A program made the position numbers and the translations under genes. DNA of 14,226 bases from DASPFV01 sp035620975 (GTDB lineage Bacteria > Acidobacteriota > Vicinamibacteria > Vicinamibacterales > 2-12-FULL-66-21), in contig DASPFV010000338.1 of assembly GCA_035620975.1 (NCBI GenBank), positions 1 to 14,226 on the forward strand. The letters run 5' to 3'. Every line of letters begins with the position of its first letter. Within the stretch, counting starts at the first letter, position 1. This document shows positions 1-7,194 of the stretch, one piece after another. Below the pieces are notes generated by a model. That model was given only the letters and a program-made list of their open reading frames with translations. It had not been told where the DNA came from and did no database searches.

Positions 1-5
1 CGTAG

Positions 6-168
6 CGGCTTCGGCGAGGTCTCGCCGGAGCGCCTGCGGCGCGAAGGCGGAAGCGGGGATCGTGGGCCCCCGCGAGCGACGGCGATGCCGGGGCCCCCGG
101 CGCGCGTTCTTCGCGCGCTGGGGTGGGGTGGGGGTCCGGCGGGGCGAAGCCCCCCGGTTTCTCTTTAG
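6..168. repeat. Structured GC-rich repeat, copy A
   Basis: A 163-bp element that recurs almost entirely as copy B (10409-10567) and in shortened form as copy C (about 10627-10712). It is a chain of small inverted repeats: CGGCGAG-gt-CTCGCCG at 12-27, GCGCC-tgc-GGCGC at 30-42, a GCCGGGG/CCCCGGC palindrome near 89-103, a GCGCGCG/CGCGCGC stem around ttctt, and GGGGC-gaa-GCCCC at 141-153. The right end, GGTTTCTCTTTAG, contains (read on the minus strand) the TAA stop codon of the radical SAM gene. It codes for nothing convincing. Possible roles are a REP-like mobile repeat or a bidirectional terminator, both inferred. The left flank is outside the window. Confidence 0.9.
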
Positions 169-1283
169 GTGCCGAACAGCCGCCGCGCGACAGCCCGCAC
201 GTAGCGGCGCTCGGGACCGGTGACCAGGACGCGCAGCAGCAGGCGGACGGGGGCCGGAAGTCCATCCGGCGATTCCGGCGTTCCGAACCAGGACTGGAGC
301 GTCTCGACCGGCCGTTCCCGCAGGTCGTCGATCATGGCGACGCGGTGCACGCAGCCGATCGTGCAGTACGGCGCACAGGGCTTGACGGTCGAGTGCTCGC
401 GTGCGAGGTCGCGATCGGTGTACGCCTCGAGCGGCACGCCTGGCCGGCCAAGCTGCTGCGAGCAGTAGTGGACGAGTCCGTCTTCGCAGACATACAGGTA
501 CCGGCTGCCCGCACGGCAATGCCAGTCGCATGGTCTGCCGTCGGCGAGCGTCTCCTGGAAGCGGTTGTAGCGATCGAAGGAGAACGTCGAGCGATCGAGC
601 CGGAGCGTCTCCTTCAGCACCTGCCGCGCGCGCTCGCCGAGCGGCCGGATCTGCCCCCCGTCGTCGTGAATGATCCCCACCGTGCTCTGGAACCCGAGCT
701 CGCGCGCCCGTCGCCCGATGTGCAGCGCGTCCTCGGGGCAGGCGCTGTCGCCGCCGACGACAGCGTTCACCGTCACATCGAACTCGGCGAGATCGGCCAG
801 CAGGCGCAGCTTCGGGTCGAGGAGCGCGAGGCTCTTCTTCGACACGCTGTCTGGCCTCAGGTTGTCGATGCTCACCTGCATCGAGTCGAGGCCTGCGCCG
901 TTGAGGCTGCGAATCTTCCCGGCTGTGAGCAGGTAGGCGTTTGTGATGATCGTCGCAATCGCGCCACGGCGGCGGATGTGGCGCACGATCTCGTCGAGCG
1001 CGGGATGCAGCAGCGGTTCACCGCCGCTCAGCGTGATGATCGTCGTGCCCAGCCCGGCGAGCCGGTCGATCCGGCGCTGGAGCTGTTCGAGCGGTACCGG
1101 ATCGGAGGTGCGGTCGAACTCGTTGCAGTACGTGCACGACAGGTTGCACCGGCGCACGGGAATGATCTGCGCGACGATGGGCCGGTGGGGCGATTCGAAC
1201 GCGCACGCAAGCGCGCGGGCTTCACGGAACCGGCGCTTCAGACGAACGGCGCGGCGGCGGAGCGCGAGGGCACGGATCGGCAC
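165..1283 (-). CDS. Radical SAM protein with cysteine-rich C-terminus (SPASM-like)
   Basis: This is a 372-residue radical S-adenosylmethionine enzyme. The CxxxCxxC motif that binds the [4Fe-4S] cluster is at C46, C50 and C53 (context RRCNLSCTYCNEF), and the SAM-contacting GGEP motif is at residues 87-90. The C-terminal third has further cysteines at C252, C256, C266, C274, C303, C307 and C311. Such a set is typical of SPASM/twitch domains, which bind auxiliary Fe-S clusters and often act on peptides or proteins. The substrate cannot be read from the sequence. No precursor peptide gene is visible next to it, so RiPP maturation is unsupported. The start is GTG with an AGAGGG Shine-Dalgarno sequence 6 nt upstream. 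The stop codon lies inside repeat copy A. The N-terminal 30 residues are arginine-rich. The gene is divergent from the antiporter across 243 bp. Family confidence is high; specific function is unknown. Confidence 0.93.
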   Translation of the reverse strand: MPIRALALRRRAVRLKRRFREARALACAFESPHRPIVAQIIPVRRCNLSCTYCNEFDRTSDPVPLEQLQRRIDRLAGLGTTIITLSGGEPLLHPALDEIVRHIRRRGAIATIITNAYLLTAGKIRSLNGAGLDSMQVSIDNLRPDSVSKKSLALLDPKLRLLADLAEFDVTVNAVVGGDSACPEDALHIGRRARELGFQSTVGIIHDDGGQIRPLGERARQVLKETLRLDRSTFSFDRYNRFQETLADGRPCDWHCRAGSRYLYVCEDGLVHYCSQQLGRPGVPLEAYTDRDLAREHSTVKPCAPYCTIGCVHRVAMIDDLRERPVETLQSWFGTPESPDGLPAPVRLLLRVLVTGPERRYVRAVARRLFGT

Positions 1284-1526
1284 GGCGGACCCTCTGTCAG
1301 TGTCGCATACCCGGGGCGCGGATGGGGCCGATGGGCTGGCGAAACTCGAGCGCGTCCGCCGGGAGATGCTGAAGCACCCATCTCCCAGGGGAAGTGGCAG
1401 TGGACCAGGCCGGCGTTCGTCAGCGGCCTGCGTCGTGGACGCACAGTAGAATCAGGCTGCCTCGCGTCAGCGCTCCGCATCGGGCAGACCTGAACCGGAG
1501 AGGCTGCGCGCTCGCCTCGATCTCCC
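1284..1526. promoter_or_regulatory. Divergent intergenic region (radical SAM / antiporter)
   Basis: This 243-bp non-coding stretch separates two divergent starts and must hold both promoters. The only box that stands out is TAGAAT at 1447-1452 on the plus strand, a possible -10 for the antiporter, but no good -35 lies 16-18 bp upstream. The antiporter has no close Shine-Dalgarno sequence; GGAGAGG at 1498-1504 is too distant. No further structure was seen. Confidence 0.3.
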
Positions 1527-2987
1527 ATGTTCTTCATCGATCGCCTCATCCTGCTCGGCGGCGCCCTGCTGGTCGTCGGCATCGCCTCCAGCAAGGTGTC
1601 CGCCCGGATCGGACTGCCGGTCCTGGTGCTGTTCCTCGCGGTTGGCATGCTCGCCGGCGAGGACGGGTTCGGCGGCATCGACTTCGACAACTTCGCTGCC
1701 GCGCACGCGATCGGCACGGTCGCGCTGGCCGCGATCCTGTTCGACGGAGGCCTCCAGACGCGCACGTCCGCGCTGCGCGCGGCATGGAAGCCTGCGGCGC
1801 TCCTCGCGACGGTCGGCGTGCTCCTCACGGCGGCCATCACCGGAACAGCGGCCTGGTTCGTGCTCGACGTGCCTCTGCTTACCGGACTGCTCCTCGGGAG
1901 CATTGTCGCGTCGACCGACGCGGCGGCCGTCTTCTCCGTGCTCCGGTCCCAGGGGGTGCAACTGCGCGAGCGTCTCGCCGCCACGCTCGAGATCGAAAGC
2001 GGGTCGAACGACCCGATGGCCATCTTCCTCACGATCGGGCTCGTCGAGGTGCTCGCATCCCGGATGACCCTGGGCTGGGATTTGGCAACGCTCTTCGTGA
2101 TGCAGATGGGCGTGGGCACGCTCGTCGGCCTCGGTACGGGCGCGCTCGCCGTGCACGTGATCAACCGCATCAATCTCGGCGCCGCGGGGCTCTACCCCGT
2201 GCTCGCCGGGGCCTGCGGGTTCGTCGCGTACGGCCTCGCGGCGACGCTCGGCGGCAGCGGCTTCCTGTCGATCTACCTGGCGGGCATCGTCGTCGGCAAC
2301 AGCCGCGTCGTCTTCCAGCGCGGCACGTTCCTGTTCATGGACGGGCTCGCGTGGATGGGGCAGATTGTCATGTTCGTCGTGCTCGGACTGCTCAGCACCC
2401 CCAGCGATCTGGTGGGCGTCGCCGGATCGGGACTGCTGATCGCGGCCGTGCTGATCGGAGTGGCCCGTCCGCTCGCGGTCGTGCCGCTGCTCTGGCCGTT
2501 TCGTTTCTCGTGGCGGGAGGAAGTCCTCATCGCGTGGGTGGGCCTGAAGGGAGCCGTCCCGATTATCCTGGCGACGTATCCGCTCCTCTTCGGGCTGGCC
2601 GACGGCCGCCTCCTCTTCAACATCGTCTTCTTCGTCGTGCTGGTGTCCGCGATCCTGCAGGGATGGACGCTGCCGCTCCTGGCATCGCGGCTCGGCCTGC
2701 AGGAGGAGAAGCCGCCGCCGCCGGCCGTCTCCCTCGAGCTCCTCACCCTCCGCGACGTCAATGCCGACATCGTCGACTACACCGTGCCCGCCGGGTCGCC
2801 GCTGGCGGGCCGGACGGTCCAGGACCTTCAGCTGCCCGACGGGGCCGTGCTCGCGATGATTTCCCGCGGCAGCTCGCTCATCGCCCCGCGAGGGTCGACC
2901 GAGCTCCGCCCCGGCGACCATCTCTTCGTCGTCGCGCGCGCCGAGACGCGCCGGGCGCTCGACCGGGCCCTCGCGTCGAGCCCCTAG
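1527..2987 (+). CDS. nhaP2: NhaP2-type potassium(sodium)/proton antiporter, CPA1 family, with C-terminal RCK_C domain
   Basis: This 486-residue inner-membrane cation/H+ antiporter has about twelve hydrophobic helices across residues 1-390. Hallmarks of the bacterial NhaP2/CvrA group are visible: STDAAAVFSVLR at 129-140 and EIESGSNDPMA at 156-165, the latter carrying the paired N161-D162 used for ion exchange. A short charged linker (EEKPPPP) leads to a TrkA-C/RCK_C-type cytosolic domain at about 401-480, with GSPLAGRTVQDL and RPGDHLFVV as typical strands. This domain usually senses ligand or nucleotide. E. coli NhaP2 is longer and has an extra C-terminal domain that is absent here. The likely role is K+ (or Na+) extrusion at high internal potassium. 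It is followed after 103 bp by the HD-GYP gene on the same strand, so co-transcription is possible. Confidence 0.95.
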   Translation: MFFIDRLILLGGALLVVGIASSKVSARIGLPVLVLFLAVGMLAGEDGFGGIDFDNFAAAHAIGTVALAAILFDGGLQTRTSALRAAWKPAALLATVGVLLTAAITGTAAWFVLDVPLLTGLLLGSIVASTDAAAVFSVLRSQGVQLRERLAATLEIESGSNDPMAIFLTIGLVEVLASRMTLGWDLATLFVMQMGVGTLVGLGTGALAVHVINRINLGAAGLYPVLAGACGFVAYGLAATLGGSGFLSIYLAGIVVGNSRVVFQRGTFLFMDGLAWMGQIVMFVVLGLLSTPSDLVGVAGSGLLIAAVLIGVARPLAVVPLLWPFRFSWREEVLIAWVGLKGAVPIILATYPLLFGLADGRLLFNIVFFVVLVSAILQGWTLPLLASRLGLQEEKPPPPAVSLELLTLRDVNADIVDYTVPAGSPLAGRTVQDLQLPDGAVLAMISRGSSLIAPRGSTELRPGDHLFVVARAETRRALDRALASSP

Positions 2988-3073
2988 CCGGGGGTCCTGT
3001 CGAGCTCCCAGCTCCGGTCCCCGCTGCCCGGAAAGTCCACCAGAGGCCTGCCGAAGCGGCGCATCCCGCCGAT

Positions 3074-3080
3074 AAGGAGG
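3074..3080 (+). promoter_or_regulatory. Strong ribosome binding site deciding a TTG start
   Basis: AAGGAGG is a near-perfect Shine-Dalgarno sequence. It lies 10 nt before the TTG at 3091 and 31 nt before the first in-frame ATG at 3112. It therefore supports the TTG as the true start of the HD-GYP gene. Confidence 0.65.
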
Positions 3081-3090
3081 TGGGGCCCTT

Positions 3091-4926
3091 TTGCCCGCGG
3101 CCCTTCTCCCGATGGCAAGAGACTCGGCGCGCGCCGCTTACCTCTGGCTGGTCATCGCGACCGGACTGGTCGCCCTGGCCGATGCCGTGGCCTCCGCACA
3201 GTGGTCCCCGCTCGACGCGCGGTGGCCGATCCTGGCGGGCCTGACGTTGCTCGGCGCTGTCGCCACGCTCAGGATGCGAGCCGCGCCGGTGAGCTTCTCG
3301 ATCTCCGACACGTTCACGTTCACGACGCTCCTCCTGCTGGGCGCTGCCCCCGCCACCATCACCGCGGCTTTCGAGGCCCTCGCGATCTCCTGCTTCCTGT
3401 CGCCGGGCCAGCGGAGCCTGCGCCGGATCCTCTTCAATGTAGGGGCCGTCGGCCTCGCTATGTGGGTCGCGGGTGCGCTCCTGACGGCGATCGGTGGAAA
3501 TCAGGGCCAGGGCGTGACAGACCCGTCGCTGGCGCGGCTGGGAATCGCGATGGCGGCAGCGGTGGCCACGTATTTCCTCGTCAACACCTGGCTGATCGCA
3601 CTGGCCGTCTCGTTCGAGCAGGGTGAACCGCCCCTCGCGACGTGGCGCCGGCACTTCCTCCATCTGGCATTGAACTACTTCGCGGGAGGCTACGCGGCGC
3701 TGCTGCTGGTGGTGTTCGCGCCGGCCCGCGGTTTGGCGGGATTCGTCCTGCTCGCGCCGATGCCCCTCGTCCTCTACATGGCACTGCGGATCTGGATCGG
3801 GCGAATCAACGATCGCGTGACGCATCTGGATACGATCAACCGGCAGTACCGGGCCACGATCGAAGCGCTCGCCCATGCGGTGGACGCAAAAGACCAGGTC
3901 ACGCACGGGCACATCCGGCGCGTCCAGACGGCCTGCCTTCGGCTGGCCCGCGCGCTCGGCTGCAACGACGAGGCGGAGCTGCATGCCCTCGAAGCCGCCA
4001 GCCTCCTCCACGATCTCGGCAAGCTGGCCGTCCCGGAGCACATCCTGAACAAGCCTGGCCGGCTCACGGAGGCCGAGTATGCGCGCATGAAGGAGCATGC
4101 GGCCATCGGGGCGGACATCATCGCCGGAATCGAGTTCCCGTTTCCGGTCGCACCGATCGTGCGGCACCACCACGAAGCCTGGGACGGCAGCGGCTACCCG
4201 GACGGCCTGGCGGGCGGGCAGATCCCTCGCGGGGCCCGGATCCTCGCGGTCGTCGACTGCTTCGATGCGCTCACGTCGGAGCGGCCGTATCGCCCGGCGA
4301 TGTCCAGCACCGAGGCGCTGGCGATCCTCCGCGCGCGCCGCGGGACGATGTACGACCCCGCCGTGGTGGATGCGTTCGTCGCGCAGGCGCCCTGCATCGA
4401 ACCGCCGGCGCATCCCGCCCCCCGAGGGGCAGCCGCGCCGGGCGTCCCCGAGGAAAGCTGGATCGAGTCTTCCGAGTGGCCGGCGTTCGCGGCGATCGGA
4501 GGACCGGTGCTGATGGTGGCGTGCCGGCTCACGCGCGCAGCATCAGGCGTGGTGTTCGCGTACGTCGAGGCCCAGGATGCGCTGGCGCCGGCCGCAGCCG
4601 TCGGCCTCGACCCGGCCCTGCTGCCGCGGCTGCACATGCGCCTCGGCGAGCGGGTCAGCGGCTGGGTGGCCGCCACCGGGCGAATTCAGACCGAGGCCGA
4701 CGCGAGACTCGATCTGCCCGGGCTCGAGACGGAGACGCGAACGGCGGTCAGTCTGCCGATTCGCCGCGGACAGTTGCTCGTCGGCGTGATCACGCTGTAC
4801 GGCGGCCCTGAAGAGCTGGCGGACGCGCCCGTTGAGACGCTCCAGGTGCTTGCATCGACTCTGGCACTGGCGGGGCTCGACCAGGCCGCGCGGCCGCCGC
4901 TCTCGAGCCTCAGAACACCGGCGTGA
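3091..4926 (+). CDS. Membrane-anchored HD-GYP / GAF protein, probable cyclic-di-GMP phosphodiesterase
   Basis: This 611-residue protein has three parts. Residues 15-235 are a multi-spanning membrane sensor of about seven or eight hydrophobic segments. Residues about 255-430 are an HD-GYP domain. Residues about 465-595 resemble a GAF domain. The catalytic signature is intact: HDLGK at 307-311 (H307, D308), HEAAI-type metal ligand H336 region, HHH at 359-361, and GYPDGL at 368-373 followed by IPRGARILAVVDCFDALTS. HD-GYP enzymes hydrolyse the bacterial second messenger c-di-GMP to pGpG or GMP, which affects motility and biofilm switching. Here the membrane module or the C-terminal GAF would supply input; the ligand is unknown. 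The start is TTG, backed by AAGGAGG at 3074-3080. The last 17 bp overlap the 3' end of the convergent protease gene. Confidence 0.92.
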   Translation: MPAALLPMARDSARAAYLWLVIATGLVALADAVASAQWSPLDARWPILAGLTLLGAVATLRMRAAPVSFSISDTFTFTTLLLLGAAPATITAAFEALAISCFLSPGQRSLRRILFNVGAVGLAMWVAGALLTAIGGNQGQGVTDPSLARLGIAMAAAVATYFLVNTWLIALAVSFEQGEPPLATWRRHFLHLALNYFAGGYAALLLVVFAPARGLAGFVLLAPMPLVLYMALRIWIGRINDRVTHLDTINRQYRATIEALAHAVDAKDQVTHGHIRRVQTACLRLARALGCNDEAELHALEAASLLHDLGKLAVPEHILNKPGRLTEAEYARMKEHAAIGADIIAGIEFPFPVAPIVRHHHEAWDGSGYPDGLAGGQIPRGARILAVVDCFDALTSERPYRPAMSSTEALAILRARRGTMYDPAVVDAFVAQAPCIEPPAHPAPRGAAAPGVPEESWIESSEWPAFAAIGGPVLMVACRLTRAASGVVFAYVEAQDALAPAAAVGLDPALLPRLHMRLGERVSGWVAATGRIQTEADARLDLPGLETETRTAVSLPIRRGQLLVGVITLYGGPEELADAPVETLQVLASTLALAGLDQAARPPLSSLRTPA

Positions 4927-6700
4927 AGAAGTTCGTCGATCGCGCTGGCAGCAGCGCCACCTGATCGGCCACATTCCCCCACACGACGGCGTCGGGGTCC
5001 ACCGTGGACCAGTCGACTGCGTCACCGTAGATCAGTGTCCCGTCGGCGTTGTAGCCCACGATCGAGTTCCCCCAGACCACCGCGTTGCCCCACACGACCG
5101 CATTACCCCAGACGACGGCATTCCCCCAGACGACCGCGTTGCCCCACACCACGGCATTGCCCCAGACGACGGCCGTCGTCCAGGCCGGATGGTTCACGTA
5201 CACGGTGTCGCCCGTGAGCACGCGCTCGCCCCAGAACACCTGCTGGCTCCATGGCGCGGACTCTCCGTTGGGGAGCTGCGTGAATGGCGACACGCCGGAG
5301 GCGAGCCACCAGCTGCCCTGCGGGCGTGTGGGATCGATCGACCGGGCCAGGGCGACCGCACCCGCGGCATTCAGCGATCCGGCCCCCTGCGTGATCTCGT
5401 CGGCACCCGCGATGGGCACGGCCGTGAACTGCAGGATGGCCTTGATCGCATTGGGCGGCAACGCGACGTTCTGGGAGTTCGTCGACCGGCTGGCCTCGAT
5501 CATGAGCGCGACGACGCCGCTGGTGACCGCCGCGGACATGCTCGTGCCGCTCAGCGTCATGTAGGTGCGCGTCGCCACGTCCACCCTGTACGCGGGATAC
5601 TGGTTGTAGAGCGCGCTCTTCTTCGCCATGAACGACACGACACGGCGACCCGGCGCGACGAGGTCCGGCTTGGCGTAGCCGTCGTACCAGGTGGGTCCGC
5701 GGGAACTGAACGTGGCAACCTGGTCGTCGAGCCGCGTGATCGTATTCTTCGTGTCCACCGCGCCGACGGTGATGGCTGAGGGCGCGTTGCCCGGAGAGGT
5801 GATGCCGGCATAGCCGACTTCTCCGGTCTGCCGGTTCATCCCTTCGTTGCCCGCCGCGACGACGACCACGATGCCCGCTGCCACGGCCCGCTCGACCGCC
5901 TGCACCAGCGGGTCCGTCGCGGCCGGCTCGTAAATAGGATGTCCGAGCGAGAGGTTCAGGACGTCAATCCCCAGTGTCGCCTTGTTCGCGATCGCGAACT
6001 CGATGGCCGAGATGACCGTGCTGGTATAGCCCGACCCCGAGTCGTCGAGCACACGGAGACCGATCAGCCGGACGCCTTTCGCCACGCTGCGGTAGCGTGC
6101 CGTTGAGTGTCCCTGCTTGTCCATGATCATGCCGGCCACGTGCGTGCCGTGTCCGAAGGGATCCGCCGGCTTGGTCGGCTTTGTGCCCTTGCGGAGATCG
6201 TAGAAGGCGGCCACCGGGATCTCGCTGTGCGAGACGATGCCCGTGTCCAGCACGGCGACGCCCACCTCGCGTCCGGTGAAGCCTTCGTGCGGGAGCCCCA
6301 GCGTGGGCAGCAGCATGTTGGTGTCGAGCGTCCCGACTTCGTCCGCGAAGCTCTTCACTTCGGCATCGATCGACACGCGCTTCACCGACGGGTCGCTCGC
6401 GAGCTCTTCGAGCGCTGCGGCGGGCAGCTCGACGCTCACCGAGTCGATCGAGGCGTGCTCGGCAAGAAGAGCATGGCCCTTGCCGCGCAGCTTCGCGGCA
6501 ACGGCTTCGCGTCGGCCCCCTTCGGCCCTGACGATGACTCGTACGTTCGACGCATCCGCCGCCAGCCGCCCGACCGCCGAGTCGAACTTCGCCCGCCCCG
6601 TGGCCTTCGGCGGCCTGGCGGCCGACACCCACACCCCGGCAACCAGCGCCACCACCACCGACACCAGAACCGATCGCCGTACAAGGGAGCACGAGAGCAT
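4910..6700 (-). CDS. Secreted S8 subtilisin-like serine protease with AVVWGN repeats
   Basis: This is a 596-residue secreted protease. Residues 1-28 are a Sec signal peptide (RR, then a hydrophobic core ending near WVSA). Residues about 50-118 resemble an I9 inhibitor prodomain. The peptidase S8 domain spans about 143-450, with the full triad visible: D152 in AVLDTGI, H184 in FGHGTHVAG and S387 in LSGTSMSAA. The oxyanion asparagine is N285 in AAGNEG. The usual proline after the SMS motif is absent (SMSAAVTSG), a variant that does not by itself imply loss of activity. The C-terminal part carries six tandem AVVWGN units (510-545), a degenerate SIVGYN and a later lone AVVWGN, probably forming a beta-rich surface or envelope-binding tail. 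ATG is preceded by GGAGG at a 7-nt spacing. The 3' end overlaps the convergent HD-GYP gene by 17 bp. Confidence 0.95.
   Translation of the reverse strand: MLSCSLVRRSVLVSVVVALVAGVWVSAARPPKATGRAKFDSAVGRLAADASNVRVIVRAEGGRREAVAAKLRGKGHALLAEHASIDSVSVELPAAALEELASDPSVKRVSIDAEVKSFADEVGTLDTNMLLPTLGLPHEGFTGREVGVAVLDTGIVSHSEIPVAAFYDLRKGTKPTKPADPFGHGTHVAGMIMDKQGHSTARYRSVAKGVRLIGLRVLDDSGSGYTSTVISAIEFAIANKATLGIDVLNLSLGHPIYEPAATDPLVQAVERAVAAGIVVVVAAGNEGMNRQTGEVGYAGITSPGNAPSAITVGAVDTKNTITRLDDQVATFSSRGPTWYDGYAKPDLVAPGRRVVSFMAKKSALYNQYPAYRVDVATRTYMTLSGTSMSAAVTSGVVALMIEASRSTNSQNVALPPNAIKAILQFTAVPIAGADEITQGAGSLNAAGAVALARSIDPTRPQGSWWLASGVSPFTQLPNGESAPWSQQVFWGERVLTGDTVYVNHPAWTTAVVWGNAVVWGNAVVWGNAVVWGNAVVWGNAVVWGNSIVGYNADGTLIYGDAVDWSTVDPDAVVWGNVADQVALLPARSTNFFTPVF
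5066..5173 (-). repeat. Tandem 18-bp array encoding (AVVWGN)x6
   Basis: Six uninterrupted 18-bp units encode the same hexapeptide but differ from each other at synonymous third positions (GCC/GCG, GTC/GTG, GGC/GGG/GGT, AAC/AAT). The repeat is therefore kept at the protein level and is not a fresh DNA slippage product. It is internal to the S8 protease gene. Confidence 0.95.
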
Positions 6701-7194
6701 GCAGCGTCCTCCGGGCCAGACGTACAGTGCATGGCAAACCTCGCGCCTGCCGAGCTGGATGGACTCGACGACGGTAACTGGCTGAGTTTGAAGCGTTTAA
6801 TGCAACCAGGTCGGCGAACCGATGGCGGGTCGAGCGTCCGGTAGTGCGCTGAAACGGAGCAGTCCGCCAGCCATTCGCTCTTCAAGTCACTGAAATTGAA
6901 CGGCTTACTACGTGTGTTCCGTTATGGAGCCGAGGTGAGGTCAATTGAAACAGCACGGCTCTGGTCGGATTCGCAGCGTGGGAGCCGCGCCGGCCATACC
7001 GGCTGACCGGTCTTCTCCCTCGCCGCGCCGTGCGGGGCGGGCGCCCCGCCGCCGTTGCGTTCACCGTCGTTGCGGAAGCCCAGGCCTCAGAACTCCGGAA
7101 TGGCGGCCGCCGAGTCGAAGCCGGAATGCCGTGAACGGGTGCAATTCCGCTGGACGTACTCGCCCGGCCTCCCTATCGTTCAGATGGACCGTCG
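6701..7194. other. Gene-poor intergenic region between divergent secreted-protein genes
   Basis: This 494-bp stretch has no convincing gene on either strand. It must hold the promoter of the S8 protease (minus; Shine-Dalgarno GGAGG complement at 6708-6712) and of the EEP gene (plus). The 6785-6950 part is noticeably richer in A and T than its surroundings. A strong hairpin GCGGGGC-gggc-GCCCCGC lies at 7032-7049 but has no T-run on either side. A 37-codon frame opening at 6731 was considered and not called. Confidence 0.6.
7151..7179 (+). promoter_or_regulatory. Candidate sigma-70-type promoter of the EEP-fold gene
   Basis: TGGACG at 7151-7156 and TATCGT at 7174-7179 are separated by 17 bp, and each matches the consensus at four of six positions. 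The -10 ends 15 bp before the ATG at 7195, giving a very short leader with no clear Shine-Dalgarno sequence. This is prediction by eye only. Confidence 0.35.

Noticed and set aside
123..1493. A 456-codon plus-strand frame opposite the radical SAM gene, and the 296-codon frame at 10601-11491, both beginning with similar peptides (GGAKPPGFSLGA).
   Set aside because: The shared peptide is only the translated structured repeat, and the rest is the antisense of real genes.
1394..3244. Very long overlapping frames: 616 codons on the plus strand here, 484 codons on the minus strand at 1467-2921, and 511 codons on the minus strand at 2878-4413.
   Set aside because: Their products are Arg/Pro/Ala/His/Asp-rich with no motif, while the antiporter and HD-GYP frames across the same DNA show full family signatures. 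They are high-GC shadows.
6731..6844. A 37-codon plus-strand frame (starts MANLAPAELDGLDDGNW) in the protease-EEP gap.
   Set aside because: It has no ribosome binding site and lies where the protease promoter should be. The sequence is not recognisable, so I could not support it.
7032..7049. The strong hairpin GCGGGGC-gggc-GCCCCGC as a terminator.
   Set aside because: No T-run follows on either strand and it sits between divergent genes, where no transcript needs to end.
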